Assembly: GCA_016256075.1 (NCBI GenBank)
Contig: SDVU01000723.1
Location: forward strand, 1 to 11,131
From: Dictyocoela muelleri
Lineage: Eukaryota; Microsporidia
Reading direction: 5' to 3'
Length of the DNA stretch: 11,131 bases
Shown: piece by piece, positions 1 to 7,433 of the stretch
How the letters are laid out: every line of letters starts with the position of its first letter
Position numbering within the stretch: position 1 is the stretch's first letter
Notes under the pieces: generated by a model
Told to the model about the DNA's origin: nothing
The model's input: the letters and a program-made list of their open reading frames with translations, nothing else
Database searches by the model: none
Made by a program: the position numbers and the translations under genes

Positions 1-198
1 TTATAAGAATGCAAGGAGTGGTTTATAAGAATGAAATGAGTGGTTTATAAGAATGCAAGGAGTGGTTTATAAGAATGCAAGGAGTGGTTTATAAGAATGA
101 AATGAGTGGTTTAAAAGAATGAAATGAGTGGTTTATAAAAATGAAATGAGTGGTTTATAAAAATGAAATGAGTGGTTTATAAGAATGAAAAGGACTGT
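1..198. repeat. 22-bp minisatellite, nine tandem units
   Basis: Nine head-to-tail units of exactly 22 bp fill the left edge. Each starts TTATAAGAATG (or a one-base variant) and ends GAGTGGT or close to it. Two unit types differ in the middle: GCAAGGAG in units 1, 3 and 4, and GAAATGAG in units 2 and 5-8. Unit 9 is worn, and a partial tenth (TTATAAAAT) fades out after 198. Because 22 is not a multiple of three and no long frame crosses it, the array is non-coding. Conversion or unequal exchange is suggested by the mixed order of unit types. The array begins at base 1, so its true length is unknown. Confidence 0.97.
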
Positions 199-730
199 TT
201 ATAAAATATCAATAATATATCATAATGATTATAACTCGTTTAATAACAAATCGACGAAAGAAAACAGTGAATAAAAAACATTACGTTTTTTTTACATACT
301 ACATATATATGTGTGTAAATAACATTTTTTTTAAACATCTTTCAGATGTCGTTTTCAATTCTAAACTTTTTAGTTTTGTTGACTAGATTTTTTATTTACC
401 CATATTTTTATTTATACTAATACTCAAATATATAATTAAAAAAATAAAATGATTTTATTATTAAAATCAATACTTGTGATATTTATAAAATAATATTTAA
501 ATATACAGATTACATTCTTCTAACTTTAAAGTTTTCACCCGGGGAGTATATTTATTGTGTAAATACTAAAAACATAGAGTAAACATTTATATAAACGTAA
601 AGCAAACTTATAGAATGACTAGATATTGATATATCAAGGATAAATAAGAGTTTAAATATAAGAAGAGTAGTTGTTACGTCTTTTTATAATTGCAAAATTT
701 CGCCGAGAAAATCAATTTTTTAAACCCCTA
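199..730. other. A+T-rich spacer, no gene seen
   Basis: No open frame with protein-like composition was found on either strand. The stretch is dominated by A/T runs and a TATATATGTGTGT microsatellite-like patch near 303-316. A short G+C island (ACCCGGGGAG) lies near 537-546. The last 45 bases, with TTTCGCCGAGAAAATC and then AAACCCCTA, look like the leader of the transposase relic that starts at 731. Confidence 0.6.
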
Positions 731-1025
731 ATGATAAAGCGTTTATAAAATAAAAACATCACGAATAGAGAAGATGATATAGATAAAAAATGTTACAATT
801 TAGATCACAAGAGCAAAATAAACGATACTTTAAGATGTGTTGATACAGGCTGTAAAAGTCGTAAAAGTCTCAATTTAGAAACGCTGAATTTTTTTATATA
901 TGTATGAAGTAATAGCCATACTTAAATTAGGTTTACCATTTGTTTTTTTTAAACTTTTTTCTTATAAAAAAACGGCCGAAATTATAAAAGTTAGAGGAAA
1001 TATGTTTATTAAAAATTTTAAATAG
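731..1025 (+). pseudogene. Merlin/IS1595-like transposase, N-terminal relic
   Basis: Likely the zinc-ribbon and helix-turn-helix start of a Merlin (ISXO2/IS1595-related) DDE transposase, which cuts and pastes its own element. The start ATG at 731 follows AAACCCCTA, very like the leader of the better Merlin copy at 4594. In the ATG frame a stop lies at 746-748. After it an open run to 904 contains KKCYNLDHKSK and LRCVDTGCKSRKSL, resembling the cysteine ribbon of the family with one cysteine position replaced. A frameshift near 905 leads into EVIAILKLGLPF and KKTAEIIKVRG, which resemble the HTH region, ending at TAG 1023-1025. The catalytic core is absent or decayed beyond recognition. The Merlin call rests on motif resemblance judged by eye; another zinc-ribbon transposase is possible. 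Confidence 0.5.
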
Positions 1026-2409
1026 ACATTATGCTATAAATGTCATTAAAAAAAATCAATCGAAATAATAATATAATAAAATCTGCATAATAAATGTATG
1101 TGTTTAAAATCATGCCGCATAATCATTTTTAATTTTTAAAGTATAAAAAATTTTAAAATATTTAATTTATTCTAATTAATTATATAATAATTCAAGTATT
1201 TAGACATGTAAATTGTGATAATAATGCTATGTAAGGGGTAATATAGTCTGAGCTTTTGTGCTTTATATTTATTCTTAACTGCAAGATATGAGAAAAACTA
1301 AATATAATTTTTTAGAGACAGAGAAATAATAAATAAAACTAGAATTATGAATATATATAAATGAAGGTTGAGGGCGGGAATAATATTTACGTAAGAGTCG
1401 AAAAATATAATAATAATAATAAAGTGAATATGAATTTCTTACAGATAATTCTAAAATATAATTTATAACCAGAACAAATATGTCCATACATATACTATTA
1501 AATACAAATGGAAACTGGCAATTTTTTTTTAAAACCACATACTTTGCAAAGAAAAATATTAAGTATTTGATAAAATTATAAGCTTTTTAAGAATGATGTG
1601 ATCAATGACAATAAAGTAATTTTTCCAATTTATTAAAAATTTTTTTTTATTTCGTAGACCTTTTGCAGGAGTAAAAAATAAAGTTTTCTCCTACTTTTTG
1701 TTGCAAAAAATTATATTAACCTACACGTTTTGCCTAAATTCAATTAAATTTATTTTTTAAAAAATCATTTATTGATAATAAAATTTTATTAGAAGTGTCG
1801 TGTATATTTATTTTTTTTTAGAATTTAATTATTTTTTTTTTCTTAAAAAAAATTTTTTTACGAAACTGGCAATAAATCAGCTATTTGGACACAAAATTAT
1901 ATTTTTAAATAGAAAAATTCAAGTTACAATTTGTAAATTATACAAATGTGCGCACATTTCTAAACAAATACGTGACAAGTGTATTACTGATTTATTATAA
2001 TAATATATGTTGACAATAATGCTATTTTTTTTAAAATAAATTATGCTTCAAGCTTTTATTTTTTTCATGATTTTAGGAATAAGATTTTGAAAATATAAAA
2101 GAAATCCGTCCAAAAAATGACCTCTTATTGATTTTTGTCTGTGTTTACTTGTTTCTAAATTTGTAAAATTTTATTGGGTTTAATTAATGTTCTGTTATAA
2201 AAAATTAATAAACTACAATTTATGAGAAAGAAACTAAGTTTCTAAAACAATTAATATATAAACAAAATATTATTTGTATAATAAAAAATAGAATTGTTTA
2301 TTTAAATTTAGCTTTAAGAAAGGCCGATATATATTTTTAATCTCACGTGTGGATATATCTTAAATTTAAATTTTATTTTCTTCGACATCAATTACTAAAA
2401 AATTATTTA
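1026..2409. other. A+T-rich spacer, no convincing gene
   Basis: Long poly-A and poly-T runs and weak frames of low complexity fill this stretch. An open frame on the minus strand at 1275-1538 is a run of Y, F, S and I typical of chance in A+T-rich DNA. A plus-strand run at about 1863-2000 has a more mixed composition (for example NQLFGHKIIFLNRKIQ, then KCAHISKQIRDK) and could be a transposase scrap. I cannot assign it to a family. A perfect 16-bp palindrome is listed separately. Confidence 0.55.
1944..1959. repeat. Perfect 16-bp palindrome
   Basis: AAATGTGCGCACATTT is self-complementary over all 16 bases, with a TGTGCGCACA core that stands out in the surrounding A+T-rich DNA. It lies inside an unassigned plus-strand open run. 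It could be a protein-binding site or chance; no function can be assigned. Confidence 0.7.
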
Positions 2410-3240
2410 TATTGTATAATGATTCTAAGAAATGCCATATTCGGGCATTATGTTTGCAAGAAGTCTTGCAACAATAACATTCGAACCTATAATTATATTA
2501 TCAAATTGTCGAACATTATATTCACATCTATAACAATTACCGTATATATTAATTTTAACCTGACAGATTCTATATCATTTTCTCGGTTATATAATATGCC
2601 TCGTTGGTACATTAATTTCTAAAAACTTTGAATGAAACGATAGGCTTCAATCGCGAAGCCCTATGGTTTGTATTATTATAGTGAAAAATCTCATTATAAA
2701 GCTGTTCATTCATGTTTAATTTTAATTATAGACATGCTTACTCTAATCCTTTCTCTTATAGTTCGGTTATATCCCCAAAACGACCCATGGTTATAGTTTG
2801 ATAAGATATCATATAAGCAGACTATACATTAAATTTCTCAATACACCGCTAACTTATGAATTGATAGATTCCGAAATATTATAACTATGAATTTTCTTCC
2901 ACAAACCTTCTAAATAAGAATGTTTTAACAAAAATATTGAAAATAGGTCAAAATTCCTTTTCATCGATTTATAAACCCACCTAAACATCGTAAATGAATC
3001 AAAAATATGAATATATACTTATAATTATTTTCGTGCACACTGTATATCTCATATCGATGGTACGACAATTAATATATCTTCTATAAACAAAGGAACTATT
3101 GTGGTTATACCAGTTATATTTGTAGGAGGTATTTCTCTGATACATTTTTCAAAACTATTTATAATCGATTTTACATAATTCTTTGTTCTACTATAATAAA
3201 GCGTCTTATTCTTGCATATGTTGTTCTTATATTAACATGA
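2410..3240 (-). mobile_element. Fossil retrovirus-type (rve) integrase
   Basis: An old, heavily worn integrase copy read from about 3240 down to 2410. Recognisable patches occur in the expected order. A segment near 2850-2911 reads like the GLWKKIHS(D)NG part of the rve catalytic core. A segment near 2742-2775 reads GYNRTIRERIR, like the conserved helix that carries the last acidic residue region. A cysteine-rich tail near 2425-2484 contains CYCCKTSCKH. Integrases of this layout are common in microsporidian genomes, where they are often labelled KRAB-A domain 2-like. They may belong to LTR elements or to Ginger-type elements; I cannot decide which. It is broken in many places (well over five) and is likely old. 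No terminal repeats were identified with confidence. Confidence 0.55.
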
Positions 3241-3359
3241 TCTTGATTATGAGTTTATAATATCATGCCGATCTTTCTATCCAATTAATAATCTCAAAAA
3301 TACTCGTTTTCTATTTTATTTTCAAATAAATATATAATGTTATTTTTTTTTGTTGATAG

Positions 3360-3376
3360 TGTCGTGACCCACGACA
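3360..3376. repeat. Short hairpin TGTCGTG-ACC-CACGACA
   Basis: A perfect 7-bp stem with a 3-base loop, unusually G+C-rich for this window. It lies between the integrase fossil and the MULE fragment. Sequences starting TGTC(G/A)(T/C)GACCC are seen at the start of some Ty3/gypsy LTRs, so it could mark an old element end. No partner copy was found in the window, so this is only a suggestion. Confidence 0.5.
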
Positions 3377-3496
3377 TGTAATTTCGTAGTAATTGTTCTA
3401 GAAACATCTAAAATAAATTATGAAAATAAAACGGATCTAGTTTAGTCTATAATTCTTTAAATTGATTAGTATGATCATTTTTTAACCCGCCTTAAA

Positions 3497-3824
3497 CTAT
3501 AAAAGAAATCCCAAATAAAGACCCATGACTTTCAAGAGAATCCCATCCAATGATGATGATGCCTTCGTTAACTCGAAGATGACTTCAAATAAATTGGTTA
3601 ACAACATGTCTATTTATAATCAACTCCTTACATTTGGGCGAGTCTCATCCAGTCACGTCAATATCATTATTGTTTATGTGTATGCTTACTTTTATTCGGT
3701 TTAGTATCGACCAGAACTCGATAGAAAATGCCGAAAATTTAACATCATTATCATATAGTTTTTTCAAATATGTTTTTTTAAACCAATCCCAGAATTCCTT
3801 AATTAAAAATGCATTCGGATTATC
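3497..3824 (-). pseudogene. MULE transposase, C-terminal relic (copy A)
   Basis: The C-terminal third of a Mutator-like (MULE) DDE transposase, read leftward. A 59-codon open run from 3824 to 3648 includes EFWDWFKKTYLKK and FSIEFWSILNRIK, matching the family pattern of an aromatic-rich helix, then FWs..nRi, before the TNN segment. A stop at 3645-3647 and frameshifts follow. The final 24 or so codons, read in another frame, include LTKASSSLDG and MGLYLGFLL, ending at the stop complementary to 3497-3499. Copy B ends with VAKASSL, MG and RFLL at the same spacing, so both are the same family. About 45 codons that carry the catalytic glutamate region in copy B seem to be missing here. The N-terminal and core parts are absent; the foldback at 3865 lies just past the break. 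Confidence 0.65.
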
Positions 3825-3864
3825 CTACACAAAAAAGTTGGTTCTTAAAGGAGTAGTCTTCCCT

Positions 3865-4105
3865 AGAAGTCATATCTAGAAGAAAAACGACAATATATAA
3901 ACATCGACGAAATTTTATGGTATTTAATATTCCTAAATTTTTTTATATACTTGTATTTTTATTTACAAATTAGGAAATTGTTATTACAAATTTCCTAAAT
4001 TGTTGATAAAAATACAAGTATATAAAAAATAATTTAGGAATATTAAATACCATAAAATTTCGTCGATGTTTATATATTGTCGCTATTCTTCTAGATATGA
4101 CTTCT
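3865..4105. repeat. 241-bp foldback (long inverted repeat)
   Basis: Two arms of about 100 bp, 3865-3965 and 4005-4105, are reverse complements with only a few mismatches and a 2-base gap. The arms run from AGAAGTCATATCTAGAAGA inward through CGACAATATATAAACATCG to TACTTGTATTTTTAT. The centre, 3966-4002, is itself an imperfect palindrome (AAATTAGGAAATT facing AAATTTCCTAAATT). Similarity decays outward to about 3851 and 4120. No clear target-site duplication flanks it. It could be a non-autonomous foldback transposon or a local inverted duplication. It abuts the broken end of MULE copy A, and high arm identity suggests that it is younger than that relic or is maintained by conversion. Confidence 0.92.
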
Positions 4106-4533
4106 TAGATAGACTAACCCGGATCTCACAGTATAATTTGTTTTTACAAAAAAAATATAAAAATATAATTTAAATAACTAAAAGTTTGAAGTTGATTTTT
4201 TCGACCATTAAAATGTTAAAATTTCCGACCAAAATGATAATTAAGACTCGGAAAAAAGTTTAATAATATTTCATCGTTTAAGATATATCTAAGACAAATT
4301 TTACATTTTCTTACGGTTTTTATAGTATATTTCTACATTTTTTTCTTATAATGTTAAAATTTACAACAGGTCGATTTTAAGACCACTTTTTTCAAAAAAT
4401 ATTCAACGTATACGTTTTTACAGTTAAAAAATTTATTTTTTATACTTCACCTATAAAAATGTAAAATTTTGCGTACCTTAAATATAGAAAAAAAAATGAA
4501 TTTGATTGAAAATAAAAAAAAATGCGGTGCAAC
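4106..4533. other. A+T-rich spacer, no gene seen
   Basis: No coding signal on either strand. A short word, GTTAAAATTT or GTAAAATTT, recurs at 4215, 4353, 4461 and 4535 with unequal spacing. In DNA this rich in A and T that may be chance. The last copy belongs to the hairpin that precedes the Merlin relic, so the earlier ones might be worn copies of the same element's end. Confidence 0.5.
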
Positions 4534-4574
4534 CGTAAAATTTGGGATTTTTTTAAAAAAGCCCAAATTTTACG
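4534..4574. repeat. 41-base near-perfect hairpin before Merlin ORF
   Basis: CGTAAAATTTGGG (4534-4546) pairs perfectly with CCCAAATTTTACG (4562-4574). After one mismatch the T-run and A-run between them also pair, giving an almost complete stem of about 19 bp. It lies 20 bases upstream of the transposase ATG, where an element end or leader would be. It could be part of a terminal repeat or a structured leader; the matching right end was not found. Confidence 0.75.
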
Positions 4575-4588
4575 CATAAGGTATTTAA

Positions 4589-4592
4589 CCCC
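4589..4592 (+). promoter_or_regulatory. CCC-type start signal before Merlin ATG
   Basis: CCCC one base before the ATG at 4594. In several microsporidia, C-runs directly upstream of the start codon are a known transcription or start-proximal signal. The relic at 731 has the same arrangement (CCCC at 725-728, ATG at 731). In a window with so little C, two such cases at two transposase starts support both the start choice and the organism guess. Confidence 0.5.
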
Positions 4593-4593
4593 T

Positions 4594-5433
4594 ATGAATA
4601 ATATAATATTATTTATTTATGATGAAATATTCATTGATAACGAAAAACAAATTGAATTTTTTAATCAATTCGGCGTATTTAAAAACATTGAAGAATGTGA
4701 AAGGTGGTGAAATATGTCTAAAATTAAGAAGAGAGATGTTTCTAAATTAAAATCTTTTTTTTTATTTTCGCAAAATCTGCCTTGTAAAAACAAAATATAC
4801 AAAAAACACTTATACATGGTTCTAAAAAATCATTAATTATTTTTTGAGGTATGTATATGCTTTTTCGGCGAATTTTGATTGTTTTAAAGTTAAGTTGTTA
4901 ACTGGAATAAATTCAAAAACAACATATAAATTAAAGAAAATAATTATTGAAACAATTAAAAAAAGACAAGCATAAATATTTAGTAAAATAAGTGAAGAGA
5001 GATTATATTTTCAAGTTGATTAGACTGCTATTTGTCAAGTCCGAATTATTGAAATATTTAAATTGTGTATGATGATATAGAAGGCATTCAATATTTAATA
5101 GGAAGCGTTGAAGTAAAAGAAAACAAATTATGCTTTTTAGAAATAGCTATATATAGACAAGGTTTCACTATTTTAAATACTTGAAATAGAAACGTATTAC
5201 CGAACTCTATAATCGTCACGAATGGTTTTCTATCTTATCCATTAGCGGTTCGACAAAACGGATCTGAACACATAATTGCGCTGCATAATCGAGGTTTTAT
5301 AAATGCAGAAGGTTATAATACTAATTTAATTGAAAATTTATGGTCTCACCTGAAAGTAGAATATAAAATCCTACGCGGTGTATCAAGATGAGAACTCCTA
5401 AATAAATATCAAATGGGTTTATTGAAATTCTAA
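4594..5433 (+). pseudogene. Merlin (IS1595/ISXO2-like) transposase, broken
   Basis: Nearly full-length DDE transposase relic of the Merlin superfamily (about 280 codons, near family length). The N-terminal part contains FIDNEKQIEFFNQFGVF and a worn zinc ribbon (IEECERW, then MSKIKKRDVSKLKS). An HTH-like segment follows (FSANFDCF, INSKTTYKLKK). The core shows QVD at 5012-5020 (first Asp), VTNGFLSYP with Asn at 5221-5223 where the second Asp is expected, and TNLIENLWSHLK with Glu at 5332-5334. The GSVEVKENKLCFLEI strand and the H-N-x-G-F segment are also family-typical. Breaks: stops at 4708, 4973, 5021, 5182 and 5389, and frameshifts near 4830 and 5055. It cannot make transposase. The start ATG at 4594 follows CCCCT; the frame is open further upstream to 4522, but that part is the hairpin. 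Confidence 0.82.
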
Positions 5434-5624
5434 AAATATTATTTGAATAAAAATTTGCCCCTATATTCTTTTTATTAAATTTTTAATATAAATTTTTTCT
5501 TATAATTTTTTATGAATTCACACCTTGTATTAGAAAAGGAATTAAAATTATATGGTTTCGCCAAAATTGCTCTATAAATTTCAGGAAAGAGTGTAGACGT
5601 AGTGATTTTATAAAAAAAATATGA

Positions 5625-5858
5625 TTTCTTCGCATCAAGCCAATATCAGTCTTAAAAGACATTTACTATTATATTAATCTTGTAGAGAATAAAGATGATT
5701 TAACAGCTAAAATAAATTCACATTCTATAAAAGATAAAAACGAAGAAATATATTTGTACTTATTGAACAAAATAGACCTCTTAGAAGGTTAAGCATCCAA
5801 ATTTGCTGCAAAACTCTTGTTGAACGTAGAGAGGAAATCTAAGTTTTATAAAATATAG
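5625..5858 (+). pseudogene. Unassigned coding relic
   Basis: A 77-codon frame with one interruption and a protein-like, charged composition, including INLVENKDDLTAKINSH, KDKNEEIYLYLLNKIDLLEG and KFAAKLLLNVERKSKF. The mix of K, E, D and L suggests helical or coiled-coil protein rather than chance A+T-rich translation. I do not recognise a family. It lies between the Merlin relic and the zinc-ribbon relic, on the same strand as both and as the integrase fossil further right, and could be part of any of them. Confidence 0.35.
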
Positions 5859-5982
5859 ACACGAAAAAAATGTCAATTTATCTAAAAGGCTTTATAAAAA
5901 GGTATTATCTATGATATGTTACTTTATACGGTGAGTTTTGTAGTGCAGATCTTTCTTTAATAAAGAACTTTAAAAAACTTAA

Positions 5983-6225
5983 TCTACAGTGTGCAATTAT
6001 GATAAAAAAAACATTTTTAACATCGCAGACACGTCGCTCTACAATAGATCCAAAAATAATAAATCATTTTTTATATATAAAAGAGGAGATATAACTGTCG
6101 TGTTCCAATGTAGGAACATGGCCAAATGTGTAACGGTGATAAATTAAGAGTACTTTGTATGGCTGCTCTCGAGACGGTGTTATTTTTGAGATAGCATCTT
6201 TGGGCAGGCCTCGTGTGTAAGTTGA
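5983..6225 (+). pseudogene. Zinc-ribbon relic, Merlin-type transposase start?
   Basis: An open run from 5983 to 6144 (54 codons) ends with DITVVFQCRNMAKCVTVIN. After a stop at 6145-6147 the same frame gives YFVWLLSRRCYF, a stop at 6187-6189, then DSIFGQASC. A frameshift near 6220 would lead to VDGLKLLLKKLL. The spacing C, C, W, RRC, then SIF, then an L/K-rich helix is the layout of the N-terminal zinc ribbon in Merlin/IS1595-type transposases. The tryptophan is kept, but the next cysteine is not seen. The minus-strand open frame 6264-6064 over it is taken to be a shadow. The region is slightly richer in G+C than its surroundings. The call rests on pattern only. Confidence 0.4.
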
Positions 6226-6374
6226 TGGCTTAAAATTACTATTAAAAAAATTATTATAAACCATATTTATTTAATAGTCATTTCTTTTATACCTTTAATC
6301 TATTTACTGACCAATAAAAAAAACAATAACCAATCCTAAATTTATAATAATCTGCAACCAATGAAATAACACTA

Positions 6375-7353
6375 GATGAAACAAACAACCACTAATTGGA
6401 TCTTGTCGTTACATTCTGTATACGACACCGAGGAATGAAAAAATGTATCGAAACAATAACGAAGATGTGTCAAATATGCGCAAAAACAAAAACAACAACC
6501 AGAACATTCGGATATTCACAGGGCTATTTATATAGCGATACCCCCTTTGAATACTTTTCCTGTGATATTTACGGTCCGCTAAAATCAATACACTTTAAAA
6601 CAAATAATAAGAATACTCACTTTTACTTAATAACCTTTACTGATATCTTTATTCGGTTAACAGAAACCTATTATCTCAAAAACATTACTTTAAATTCAGT
6701 AAAAAATGCTCTGAAAAACTGGTGTTAAAAATACGGCTATCCTAAAAAATTTCTATCTGATTAGGGTCGTCAATTCATTAGCTAAAACCTAAAATATTTT
6801 TTGGATACACATAAAATAAAGCATGTCATAACATAAGCATATAATCCCACATGTAACGGGATTTCTGAGAGAATAAACTCTACAATAGCAACAATTTGCA
6901 GAATATCAAGGGGAAACTCCATAGCAAAAGTTTAAAAAACATATTTATCGGATTAAATCTCCCATCTCACACGACACTGAAAGTTTCACCATTTGAAAGG
7001 ATCTATCAATATTCAATTTTTACATCTACAAGAGAAACCTCAAATCTGAAATACTAAAACGTAAATTAAGAGAAGGATTTATCGCCAGTAAAGAAAATAA
7101 AAGAATTAATAAAAAATAGCTGAAACATGAGTATAAAATTAGAGATCTTATTTATAAGAAACTTCACTCACCAGACAAGTTTGTAGACAAGTGGATTGGT
7201 CCATTTAAAATTATCAAACTGATCAATAATGACACCTTTGTAATTGATGAAATTAGCAAACATACCCGAGTAAACATAAAGAATATCAAACCTTCTGGAG
7301 TAGGGGAAGATGTCGGGCAAACGACATTAATTAAAGAAGTTTCTGATCAATAA
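6375..7353 (+). mobile_element. Fossil Ty3/gypsy integrase
   Basis: The integrase end of a Ty3/gypsy (Metaviridae-type) LTR retrotransposon. Parts appear in family order: an HHCC-type zinc-binding segment (MCQICAKTK, near 6466-6492), the rve catalytic core starting with CDIYGPLK (near 6562-6585), and a C-terminal GPY/F-type module (KWIGPFKIIK, near 7190-7220). The GPF module points to Ty3/gypsy rather than Copia. The reading ends at 7353. It is broken, with roughly five or more breaks, but the protein similarity is still easy to see, so it looks younger than the integrase fossil at 2410-3240. No reverse transcriptase, RNase H, protease or convincing LTR was found beside it; the left part appears lost. 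Confidence 0.88.
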
Positions 7354-7433
7354 AAAACATAAAAATCATTTACAAAAAAAAACACAAAAAATATCAAAAC
7401 CCAATTTCCCTCCACATTTCCCTATGAATAGAA

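Noticed and set aside
1-198. CRISPR array.
   Set aside because: Repeats are contiguous 22-bp units without spacers, and the context is eukaryotic.
1275-1538. Minus-strand 87-codon open frame.
   Set aside because: Its composition (Y, F, S, I and L runs) is what chance gives in A+T-rich DNA, and no motif was seen.
2347-2622. Plus-strand 91-codon open frame.
   Set aside because: It overlaps the minus-strand integrase fossil's cysteine-rich tail and has no recognisable motif of its own.
2643-2660. Terminator-like hairpin GGCTTC-AATCGC-GAAGCC.
   Set aside because: It lies within the integrase fossil, has no following T-run of note and is short enough to be chance.
3498-3704. A plus-strand mini-gene with TATAAAAG and CCC-ATG, duplicated with the same 27-base spacing at 7435-7464.
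   Set aside because: At first it looked like a conserved promoter plus start of a gag-like gene, or a pair of LTRs. Read on the minus strand, both blocks are the C-terminal end and stop of MULE transposases, which explains the shared TATAAAAG (antisense of the last codons) and the CCCATG (antisense of the M-G codons).
3634-3879. Plus-strand 81-codon open frame.
   Set aside because: It is a shadow of the minus-strand MULE copy A frame 3824-3648 and runs into the foldback arm.
6102-6119. Hairpin TGTTCC-AATGTA-GGAACA considered as part of a tRNA or attachment site.
   Set aside because: No acceptor, anticodon or T-arm consensus surrounds it. It lies in the zinc-ribbon relic.
6064-6264. Minus-strand 66-codon open frame.
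   Set aside because: The plus strand shows a better zinc-ribbon-like pattern in the same place. No family was recognised for the minus frame.
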